NCBI GenBank assembly: GCA_033794685.1
Contig: JARAYZ010000008.1
Reading direction: 5' to 3' (one strand)
DNA: 64,000 nucleotides
From: Lentzea sp033794685
GTDB taxonomy: Bacteria > Actinomycetota > Actinomycetes > Mycobacteriales > Pseudonocardiaceae
The notes under the pieces are model-generated. The model saw only the letters and a program-made list of their open reading frames with translations. It was not told the origin of the DNA and made no database searches. Position numbers and translations under genes: made by a program. Each line of letters begins with the position of its first letter. Positions within the stretch are counted from its first letter, which is position 1. Of the stretch, positions 57,691 through 64,000 are shown one piece after another.

Positions 57691-58919
57691 GGCTCTCCTT
57701 GTTTCTGGCCCCACGTGACGGGGAAGGTGACGAGTGAGTGGTTGATCTCGCCCTGGTGCCACTTCAGGTCCTCGTACGGCACGGCCAGCCGGAGGTCCGG
57801 GAAGCGGCGGGTCAGGCCTTCGATGGCGATCGCCATCTCCATGCGCCCCAGCTGCTTGCCGAGGCAGTAGTGCACGCCGTGCCCGAACGCGATGTGCGGG
57901 TTCGAGGCGCGGTCGATGTCGAGCTGCGTCGCGTTCTCGAACACGTCCTCGTCGCGGTTCGCCGACGACAGCACGAAGAACACCGCGTCGCCCTTGGCGA
58001 TCTTCTGTCCTCCGAGCTCCAGGTCTTCGGCCGCGACGCGGTGGAAACCGGTGGTGTCGGTGGCGAAGAGGTTGACGTGCCGCAGCAACTCCTCCACCGC
58101 GGCGGGGATCAACGACGGGTCGGCGACCAGCCGCTCCCACGTGTCCGGGTGGTCGTGCAGCAACGCCAGCACGGAGTTGGAGATCTGGTTCGCGGCGGTG
58201 TCGAAGCCGGCGCCGATGAGGGTGAACGCGAACGTCACCAGCTCCTGCTCGCTCAGCTTGTCGTCGTTGTCCCGCGCGGAGATCAGGTCGGACAGCATGT
58301 CCTGGCCGGGGTTCTCGCGCTTCTGCGCGATCAGGCCCATCACGTACCCGGCGAGCCTGCCGAACGCCCGCATCGGCGCCTCGGGGTCGTTCTCGTCGAA
58401 CGTCGCGAACGCCCGCGCGTCCGTCTCGAAGATCTTGAGGTCCTCGGTCGGCACGCCGAGCAGGTCGCCGATGATGGTGAGCGGCAACGGAACGCAGAGC
58501 TTCTCGACGAGGTTGACCGGCCCGCCTTCGAGCTCGACGGCGTCCAGCAGCTCGTCGGCCACCTTCTGCACACCCGCGCGCATCGCCTCGACCTTGCGGA
58601 CGGTGAACGCGCCCATCACCAGCTTGCGCAGCCGGGAGTGCTCGGACCCGTCCAGCGAGATGATCATCTCGGGTGTGGTGGTCATGGCGCCGCCGACCTG
58701 GGGAGCACCCTCAGCACACGTCAACGCGCGGCTCAGCCTGGAGTCGGCGAGCCCGGCGCGGACGTCCTCGTACTTGGTGATCACCCAGGTCGGCGTGCCG
58801 GAGTTCGTCTGCACCTTGGCCACGGGACACGTGGCGCGCAGCTCGTCGTACTTGGGGTCCGGGCCGCGGTAGGAGGAACCGCTGAACGGGAACACCTCGT
58901 CCAGTTCAAGGGGCAGCAC
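57687..58919 (-). CDS. Cytochrome P450 (second of three)
   Basis: A 410-aa P450 with haem loop FGHGVHYCLGKQLGR, I-helix LIGAGFDTAANQ and ExxR in EELLR. The N-terminus FPFSGSSYRGPDPKYDELRA resembles that of the third P450, so the two may be paralogues. The GTG has GGAGGT 6 nt upstream. It is co-transcribed with the MDR reductase and reads away from the strongest SARP-type box in the window. Confidence 0.95.
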   Translation of the reverse strand: MLPLELDEVFPFSGSSYRGPDPKYDELRATCPVAKVQTNSGTPTWVITKYEDVRAGLADSRLSRALTCAEGAPQVGGAMTTTPEMIISLDGSEHSRLRKLVMGAFTVRKVEAMRAGVQKVADELLDAVELEGGPVNLVEKLCVPLPLTIIGDLLGVPTEDLKIFETDARAFATFDENDPEAPMRAFGRLAGYVMGLIAQKRENPGQDMLSDLISARDNDDKLSEQELVTFAFTLIGAGFDTAANQISNSVLALLHDHPDTWERLVADPSLIPAAVEELLRHVNLFATDTTGFHRVAAEDLELGGQKIAKGDAVFFVLSSANRDEDVFENATQLDIDRASNPHIAFGHGVHYCLGKQLGRMEMAIAIEGLTRRFPDLRLAVPYEDLKWHQGEINHSLVTFPVTWGQKQGEP

Positions 58920-58957
58920 GGGACACCTCCGGAGTATTCGGCCTGGCCTCGCGCCGA

Positions 58958-59031
58958 ACCTTGCTACCCGCACCTCGAAGGTGGCTCGAAACCTGGATGT
59001 CGACCGGGAGTCGAGGTTTGGTCCCTACCTT
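58958..59031. promoter_or_regulatory. Bidirectional SARP-type box, P450/epoxide hydrolase junction
   Basis: On the minus strand TCGAGCC and TCGAGGT (TCGAG at 58989 and 58978) are 11 bp apart, then 8 bp, then CAAGGT (58963-58958). On the + strand TCGACCG (59000) and TCGAGGT (59011) are 11 bp apart, then 8 bp, then TACCTT (59026-59031), 7 nt before the epoxide hydrolase ATG. Both pairs match the ActII-ORF4/DnrI heptamer TCGAG. Confidence 0.75.
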
Positions 59032-59038
59032 CGCGCCT

Positions 59039-60163
59039 ATGGACACTGCACTCGTGCCGTTCCGGGTCGAGGTTCCCGACTCCGAACTGGCGGACCTCAC
59101 CCGGCGGCTGGCAGCGACCAGGTGGCCGGACGCGGAGACCGTGGACGACTGGTCGCAGGGCATGCCGCTGGCCTACGCCAAGGAACTGGCCGAGTACTGG
59201 GGAAGCGTCTACGACTGGCGCGCCACCGAGGCCCGCCTGAACGCCATCCCCCAGTTCAAGACCGAGATCGACGGTGTCGGCATCCACTTCCTGCACGCGC
59301 GCTCCCCGCACGCGAACGCGAAGCCGTTGCTGCTCACGCACGGCTGGCCCGGTTCGGTCGCCGAGTTCCTCGACGTCATCGAGCCGCTGACCAACCCGCC
59401 GGACCCGGCCGACGCCTTCCACGTCGTCGCGCCCTCGTTGCCCGGCTACGGTTTCAGCGACAAGCCGACCGGAACCGGCTGGACGCTGGAGAAGATCGCG
59501 GCCTCGCTCGTCACGCTGATGGGCCGCGCCGGCTACGACAAGTTCTACGCGCACGGCAACGACTGGGGCTCGTTCATCACGGGCATCCTCGGCCACATCG
59601 CGCCGGACCACGTCGAGGCGATCCACCTCGTCATGCCGTTCGCCCCGGCTCCCGAGGCCGAAGTCCAGCTGACGCAGGAGGACTACAAGGGTCTCGGCGC
59701 GCTCAAGGAGTTCGCCGCCAAGGAGTCCGCGTACGCGGCGGTGATGAACACCAAGCCGCAGTCGCTCGCCTACGGGCTGACGGACTCCCCCATCGGCCAG
59801 CTCGGCTGGGCCGGTGAGAAGTACTGGTCGTGGAGCGACCACGACGGTGACGCGGAGAAGATCATCTCCCGCGACCGGATCCTCGACATGGTCTCGGTGT
59901 GCTGGTTCACCGCCACGGCCGCGTCGTCGGGCCGGTTGTACTGGGAGAGCTACAACAAGTCTCCGCTGACGCAGGTAAGCGTGCCGACGGGCTTCTCGGT
60001 GTTCCCCGCCGACGCGCGGATGCCCAAGGCGTGGGCCGAGCACCGGTTCACCGACCTGCGCTACTGGAGGGAAATGCCGTCCGGCGGTCACTTCCCGGCG
60101 CTCGAGAACCCGGTCGTCCTCGTCGAGGAGCTGCGGACGTTCTTCCGCCTGGTGCGCGCATGA
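59039..60163 (+). CDS. Epoxide hydrolase (alpha/beta hydrolase with EHN domain)
   Basis: A 374-aa microsomal-type epoxide hydrolase: N-terminal EHN region (FRVEVPDSELADLTRRLAATRWPD), oxyanion motif HGWPG (101-105), nucleophile D175 in HGNDWGSF, and the catalytic His in SGGHFPALENP. All catalytic residues are kept. It implies an epoxide intermediate, probably made by one of the P450s. It overlaps the exporter gene by 4 nt. Confidence 0.93.
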   Translation: MDTALVPFRVEVPDSELADLTRRLAATRWPDAETVDDWSQGMPLAYAKELAEYWGSVYDWRATEARLNAIPQFKTEIDGVGIHFLHARSPHANAKPLLLTHGWPGSVAEFLDVIEPLTNPPDPADAFHVVAPSLPGYGFSDKPTGTGWTLEKIAASLVTLMGRAGYDKFYAHGNDWGSFITGILGHIAPDHVEAIHLVMPFAPAPEAEVQLTQEDYKGLGALKEFAAKESAYAAVMNTKPQSLAYGLTDSPIGQLGWAGEKYWSWSDHDGDAEKIISRDRILDMVSVCWFTATAASSGRLYWESYNKSPLTQVSVPTGFSVFPADARMPKAWAEHRFTDLRYWREMPSGGHFPALENPVVLVEELRTFFRLVRA

Positions 60164-61566
60164 CGGCGACGCTGAACAAGCCCGGCACCAAGCTCGGGCT
60201 TGTTCTGGCGGTGTGCTGCCTGGCGCAGTTCATGAACGTGCTGGACGCGTCGGTCATGAACGTCGCCCTCCCCTCGATCTTCGAGGAGCTCAGGTTCGAG
60301 CGGCACGACCTGCAGTGGGTCAACAGCGCGTACACGATCGCGGTGTGCGGCTTCCTGCTGCTGGGCGGCAGGCTCGCCGACCTCTTCGGGCAACGCCGGG
60401 TGTTCTTCTTCGGCGCCACCCTGTTCACCGTCGCGAGCGCGGTCGGGGGCATGGCGACGTCACCCGGCACGCTGATCGCTGCCCGCGGGTTCCAGGGCCT
60501 GGGCGCGGCCGTGATGGCACCGGCCTCGCTCACGGTCCTCGGCACCACGTTCACCGATCCGAACGCCCGCGCGAAGGCCTTCGGCTGGTGGAGCGCGGTG
60601 TCCGGTACAGGTGGAGCGGTCGGCGTGCTGCTCGGCGGCATCGTCACCGAGTCGCTCGGCTGGCGCTGGGTGCTGCTGATCAACGTGCCGCTGGGCATCG
60701 CGCTGGTGACGATGATCCGCAGGGCCGTGCCGGAGACCCCGAGCAACGGCGGCCGCAAGAGCCTCGACGTGCCGGGCGCGATCACCGTGACGATCGGCCT
60801 GATGGCGCTGGTCTACGGCATCGCGCAGTCGCACGAGCTGGGCTGGGGTTCCTGGCAGGTCGCCGGTTCGCTCGCGCTGGCCGTGGTCCTGTTCGCGTTC
60901 TTCCTGCGCCAGCAGACGGTCTCCGCCCACCCGTTGATGCCGCTGGGCATCTTCCGCAACCGCCAGGTGACGGCGACGAACATCGTGGCGTTCTTCGCGA
61001 TCGCCGCCCTGTTCAGCACCTTCTACTTCCTGACGTTGGTGTTGCAACAGGTGATGGGATTCAGCGCGCTCGCCACCGGCATCGGCTACCTGCCGTTGTC
61101 GATCGGCATCGCGCTCGGCGGGTTCGGCGTGGCGCGGATCGTGCCGAAGATCGGACCGCGGCCGGTGCTGATCGGCGGCCTGCTCCTCGGCACCGTCGGG
61201 CTGCTGTGGGTGTCCACAGCGGACGAGACGTCGACGTTCCTGGGCTCGATCCTGGTACCGACCACGTTGCTGGGCCTGGGAATGGGCGCCGTGCTCAACG
61301 CGACCACGAACGCCGCGACGTCCGGTGTGCCGCGCGAGCAGGCGGGCCTCGCGTCCGGTCTGCTCAACACGATCCGGCAGATGGGCAGCGCGATCGGCCT
61401 GGTCGTGCTCGCGACGATGTCGTCGGCCCGCGCGGACTCGTTGCTCGCCCAGGGCGAGCCGTTGCGGCACTCGCTCGGGTCCGGGTACGGGCTCGCGTTG
61501 CTAGGTGCCGCCGCCTTCACCTTCTGCGGCGCGTTGGCGGCACTGGCCGTTCCTCGAAAGAAGTAG
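60160..61566 (+). CDS. MFS exporter, DHA2 family (14 helices)
   Basis: A 468-aa drug:H+ antiporter-like transporter. The N-terminal CLAQFMNVLDASVMNVALPSI is the DHA2 helix-1 signature; GRLADLFGQRR is the loop 2-3 motif A, and the antiporter motif C region SAVSGTGGAVGVLLGG is present. It probably exports the product and gives self-resistance. It is coupled to the epoxide hydrolase (ATGA overlap). Confidence 0.94.
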   Translation: MTATLNKPGTKLGLVLAVCCLAQFMNVLDASVMNVALPSIFEELRFERHDLQWVNSAYTIAVCGFLLLGGRLADLFGQRRVFFFGATLFTVASAVGGMATSPGTLIAARGFQGLGAAVMAPASLTVLGTTFTDPNARAKAFGWWSAVSGTGGAVGVLLGGIVTESLGWRWVLLINVPLGIALVTMIRRAVPETPSNGGRKSLDVPGAITVTIGLMALVYGIAQSHELGWGSWQVAGSLALAVVLFAFFLRQQTVSAHPLMPLGIFRNRQVTATNIVAFFAIAALFSTFYFLTLVLQQVMGFSALATGIGYLPLSIGIALGGFGVARIVPKIGPRPVLIGGLLLGTVGLLWVSTADETSTFLGSILVPTTLLGLGMGAVLNATTNAATSGVPREQAGLASGLLNTIRQMGSAIGLVVLATMSSARADSLLAQGEPLRHSLGSGYGLALLGAAAFTFCGALAALAVPRKK

Positions 61567-61578
61567 CCCGCACAGCGA

Positions 61579-61605
61579 AAGGCCCCCGGTTGCGCCGGGG
61601 GCCTT
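61579..61605. terminator. Terminator between exporter and third P450
   Basis: A perfect 11-bp stem (AAGGCCCCCGG and its complement) around TTGCG, between convergent genes. Confidence 0.85.
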
Positions 61606-61613
61606 CGTCGTTC

Positions 61614-62822
61614 TCAGAAACCCTTGCCGTGCAGGTCGACCGGCAGCGCGACGAGCCGGTGGTTCATGTCGGCCCCCTGCCACTCCAGGTCCTCCTCCGC
61701 GACGGCGAGCCGTGCGGCCGGGAAGCGCCGGGTCAGTTCCTCGAACGCCGTGGTCAGCTCGATGCGCGCGAGCGGGGCGCCGAGGCAGCGGTGGATCCCG
61801 TAGCCGAACGCGAGGTGCGCGTTGTCGGTCCGGGTGAAGTCGAGCGCGTCGGGATCGGTGAACAACGTCTCGTCGCGGTTCGCCGAGTTCGTCGACACGA
61901 ACACCGCGTCCCCCTTGGGGATCGTGACCCCGAACAGCGTCACGTCCTCCGTCGCGATCCGCGGCATGCCGGTGGTGTCGTTGGTGGACAACGTGATCCA
62001 GCGCAGCAGCTCCTCGACTGCCGCCGGCACCTCGTCCGGCCGTTCGCCGAGCCGCACCCACTCGTCGCGGTGGTGCCCCAGCAACGTCAGGACCGAGCTG
62101 GCCAGGTGACAGGCAGTGGAGTCGCCACCGGCGCCCAGCAACGTGTATCCGAGGCCGATGAGTTCGCCGACCTCCAGCTTGTCGTCGCCGATCCGCGCCT
62201 CGGTCAGCGCCGACAGCACGTCGTCACCGGGCGCGGCCATCTTGCCGAACACCAGCGCTGCCATGAACTCGCCGAGCTGCTCCCCCGCCGCGGCCGCCAG
62301 TTCCGGCGCGTCGACGGCGGCGAACTCGCGGATCAGCCGGGCGAACGTGTCGCGGTCGCCGGCGGGCACACCCAACAGGTCGCTGATCGCGATGATGGCC
62401 AGGGGGAACGTGAACCTGCCGAGCAGGTCGACGGGACCTTCCAGCGCCTCCTCGTCCGCCCGGTCCAGCAACTCTGTCACGAGCTGCTGGATTCTTGGTC
62501 GCATGGACTCGATCCGGTCGACCGAGAACGCCTGGGAGACCAGGTCTCGCAACCGGGTGTGCGCGGGCGGGTCCAGCGAGATGATCATTCCGGGCGGCGC
62601 CTGGAACAGTCCGGGAAAGGTCGGCGCGGCCGGGTCGTAGGACGCCGCGCGGGAGAACCGCACGTCGTCGAGCACCACGCGGACCGAGTCCTGGGTGGTG
62701 GCGATCCAGCAGTGACCGCCGCCGTTCGCGGGCAGGCGCACGACAGGACTCGACGCGCGGAACCCGGCGAACTCCGGCGCCGGACCGCGATAGCTGGATC
62801 CGGGAACGGGAAAGGAAACCAC
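61614..62822 (-). CDS. Cytochrome P450 (third of three)
   Basis: A 402-aa P450 with haem loop FGYGIHRCLGAPLAR, I-helix LLGAGGDSTACH and ExxR in EELLR. The I-helix acid-alcohol pair is Asp-Ser rather than Glu/Asp-Thr. The GTG at 62822 has GAGGAG 6 nt upstream; longer frames lack one. It reads away from a bidirectional SARP-type box. Confidence 0.94.
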   Translation of the reverse strand: MVSFPVPGSSYRGPAPEFAGFRASSPVVRLPANGGGHCWIATTQDSVRVVLDDVRFSRAASYDPAAPTFPGLFQAPPGMIISLDPPAHTRLRDLVSQAFSVDRIESMRPRIQQLVTELLDRADEEALEGPVDLLGRFTFPLAIIAISDLLGVPAGDRDTFARLIREFAAVDAPELAAAAGEQLGEFMAALVFGKMAAPGDDVLSALTEARIGDDKLEVGELIGLGYTLLGAGGDSTACHLASSVLTLLGHHRDEWVRLGERPDEVPAAVEELLRWITLSTNDTTGMPRIATEDVTLFGVTIPKGDAVFVSTNSANRDETLFTDPDALDFTRTDNAHLAFGYGIHRCLGAPLARIELTTAFEELTRRFPAARLAVAEEDLEWQGADMNHRLVALPVDLHGKGF

Positions 62823-62857
62823 CGTGCGCTCCTCGACGACTAGGGGGTTGTTTCCGC

Positions 62858-62917
62858 AGGTTAGGAGCCCTGACCTGAAGCACGATCTAGTGCCGTTCGA
62901 GTGACCGGGTGAACGCT
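62858..62917. promoter_or_regulatory. Bidirectional SARP-type box, P450/NmrA-like junction
   Basis: On the + strand TCTAGTG (62886) and TCGAGTG (62897) are 11 bp apart, then 8 bp, then AACGCT (62912-62917). On the minus strand TAGATCG and TCAGGTC are 11 bp apart, then 8 bp, then TAACCT (62863-62858). Confidence 0.6.
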
Positions 62918-62964
62918 GAGCGTGATCAGCCATTCAGGCGAACCACCCACTCCGGGAGATCCAC

Positions 62965-63801
62965 ATGACCATCCTCGTCACGGGGGCGCGCGGCAACGTC
63001 GGCCGTCGCGTGCTTCAGCGGCTCTACGCGGCCGGTCACAGCCTCCGCGCGTCCGGCCGAAATCCCGCCGAGCTCGAAGTCCCCGAAGGTGTGGAGACCG
63101 TCGCGCTCGACCTCAACGACCCGGAGACGTTCGTCGCGGCCCTCGCCGGTGTCTCCAAGGTCCTGCTCTACGCGGAGCCGGACGGCATCGTGAAGTTCCT
63201 CGACGAGGCCGAGAAGGCGGGTGTCGAGCAGGTCGTGCTGCTGTCGTCGAACACCGTCGGCCTGCCGGGCGCCGAGAAGGACCCGCTGGCGCACCACCAC
63301 GTGCTCGTCGAGGAGGCCGTGGTCGCCTCGGGCCTGAACTACACCATCCTGCGGCCCGGCGCTTTCATGAGCAACGCGTTCGGCTGGAGCTACTCGCTGC
63401 AGCAGGGCGACACGATCGACCAGGTCTTCCCCGAGGCCCAGGTGGCCCCGGTGCACGAGGACGACATCGCCGACGTGGCCGTGGTCGCGTTGACGGAGAA
63501 GAAGCTCCAGGACGAGATCGTCGACCTCACGGGCCCCGAGTCGCTGACGTTCCGCCAGGAACTGGAGATCGTCGGTGACGTGCTCGGCCGCAAGCTCGTG
63601 ATCAACGGGCTGACGCGGGAGGAGGGCGAGGCGCAGATGAGCAACTTCGTGCCCCCGCCCGTGCTCACCTCACTGCTCAACCAGTGGGAGGCCGCGGTCG
63701 GCGTCGTCGCGGACACCGGCGCCACGGCCGAGCGCATCACCGGCAAGCCGGCCCGCACCTTCCGCCAGTGGGTGGAAGAGCACGCCTCGTTCCTTGCCTG
63801 A
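62965..63801 (+). CDS. NmrA-like NAD(P)H-binding oxidoreductase
   Basis: A 278-aa atypical SDR of the NmrA/NAD(P)H-azoreductase-like group: ILVTGARGNVGRRVLQRL cofactor motif, then VVLLSSNTVGLPG and YTILRPGAFMSNAF. The Tyr-Lys catalytic pair of classical SDRs is not evident. Members in polyketide clusters reduce quinones or enones. GGGAG precedes the ATG. Confidence 0.88.
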   Translation: MTILVTGARGNVGRRVLQRLYAAGHSLRASGRNPAELEVPEGVETVALDLNDPETFVAALAGVSKVLLYAEPDGIVKFLDEAEKAGVEQVVLLSSNTVGLPGAEKDPLAHHHVLVEEAVVASGLNYTILRPGAFMSNAFGWSYSLQQGDTIDQVFPEAQVAPVHEDDIADVAVVALTEKKLQDEIVDLTGPESLTFRQELEIVGDVLGRKLVINGLTREEGEAQMSNFVPPPVLTSLLNQWEAAVGVVADTGATAERITGKPARTFRQWVEEHASFLA

Positions 63802-63857
63802 CAACGTTGCCGGAGCCGGGATGAGGGCGGCGGACCCACCCCGGCCCCGGTCGCGTG

Positions 63858-64000
63858 TCAGACTCGGGACATCGTGAACGTGATGTTCGAGGTGCCCAGG
63901 TTCGTGCCGTCCGCGAGGAAGAACGTGGACGGGCCGGCGCTGGTGAAGTTGTTGGATCCACTTTGGACGGCGTCCTGGTCGAAGTCGACGTAGGCGAAGT
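63858..64000 (-). CDS. C-terminal end of an unidentified protein (partial)
   Basis: A reading frame entering from the right edge and ending in TGA at 63858. The last 47 residues include FAYVDFDQDAVQSGSNNF and TSNITFTMSRV, rich in Asn, Ser, Thr and Phe, like a secreted beta-sandwich domain. The codons show the strong third-position G/C of its neighbours. It may lie outside the cluster. Confidence 0.55.
   Translation of the reverse strand, partial: FAYVDFDQDAVQSGSNNFTSAGPSTFFLADGTNLGTSNITFTMSRV

Noticed and set aside
60213..62843. An 876-codon plus-strand frame across the exporter and the third P450
   Set aside because: It overlaps the exporter in another frame and is antisense to the P450; the composition is Arg-rich shadow sequence.

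Overview
The window is high-GC actinobacterial chromosome. GTG and TTG starts are common, several promoters look leaderless, and the left half repeats the Mycobacterium tuberculosis order around qcrCAB-ctaE, trpD, ctaC, asnB, adoK, erpA, glycerate kinase, a DUF3043-type membrane protein, cobT-cobS, ilvE, pepB, dlaT and lipB. Gene style and content suggest a filamentous actinomycete, perhaps Pseudonocardiales (a Lentzea or Actinosynnema relative); that placement is an inference.

1-30.4 kb is core genome. It holds the cytochrome bc1-aa3 modules (qcrB start, qcrA, qcrC, ctaE; ctaC, ctaF), trpD, a PlsC acyltransferase, an AsnB/LtsA-type amidotransferase, a PfkB kinase, an A-type Fe-S carrier, glycerate kinase, cobU-cobT-cobS, ilvE, leucyl aminopeptidase, the E3 (lpd) and E2 (sucB/dlaT) subunits of a 2-oxoacid dehydrogenase, and lipB. 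Seven copies of an AT-rich palindrome with core CCGATATATCGG are scattered through 11.8-30.4 kb, three of them inside genes. None occurs to the right.

30.4 kb to at least 63.8 kb is a biosynthetic gene cluster. A leftward operon carries a type II polyketide synthase: ACP, didomain aromatase/cyclase, a 61-aa protein, a degenerate HMGL-like protein, KS-alpha, chain-length factor (CLF) and a malonyl/acyltransferase. Around it lie a PF04199-type cyclase, an ABM monooxygenase, an AMACR-like CoA transferase and an F420-type oxidoreductase. Further right are a KASIII-like protein with Ser replacing Cys, a WrbA-like flavoprotein, an ActIII-type ketoreductase, ferredoxin and ferredoxin reductase, three P450s, an epoxide hydrolase, two further NAD(P)H oxidoreductases, another SDR and a DHA2 exporter. 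The set predicts a C9-reduced aromatic polyketide, possibly with a non-acetate starter, that is heavily oxidised.

In the middle (40.4-43.6 kb), divergent from a SARP activator, sits a small RiPP operon: a 59-aa precursor with a Cys/Ser/Thr-rich C-terminus, a fused E1-like/YcaO azoline cyclodehydratase overlapping it by 4 nt, and a protein resembling only the N-terminal part of SagB-type azoline dehydrogenases. I know of no described type II PKS cluster with this insertion; it is the main candidate for an undescribed system. Next to it are two paralogous double-headed histidine kinases (one with a dead first module) and a NarL-type response regulator.

Regulation is partly readable. TCGAG-like heptamers 11 bp apart, 8 bp upstream of a -10 hexamer, precede most transcription units of the right half and the cyclase/ABM junction. 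At four divergent junctions they work in both directions, as expected for the SARP encoded at 39.5-40.3 kb. The RiPP operon has a different heptamer (ATTAGCG-like) in the same geometry.
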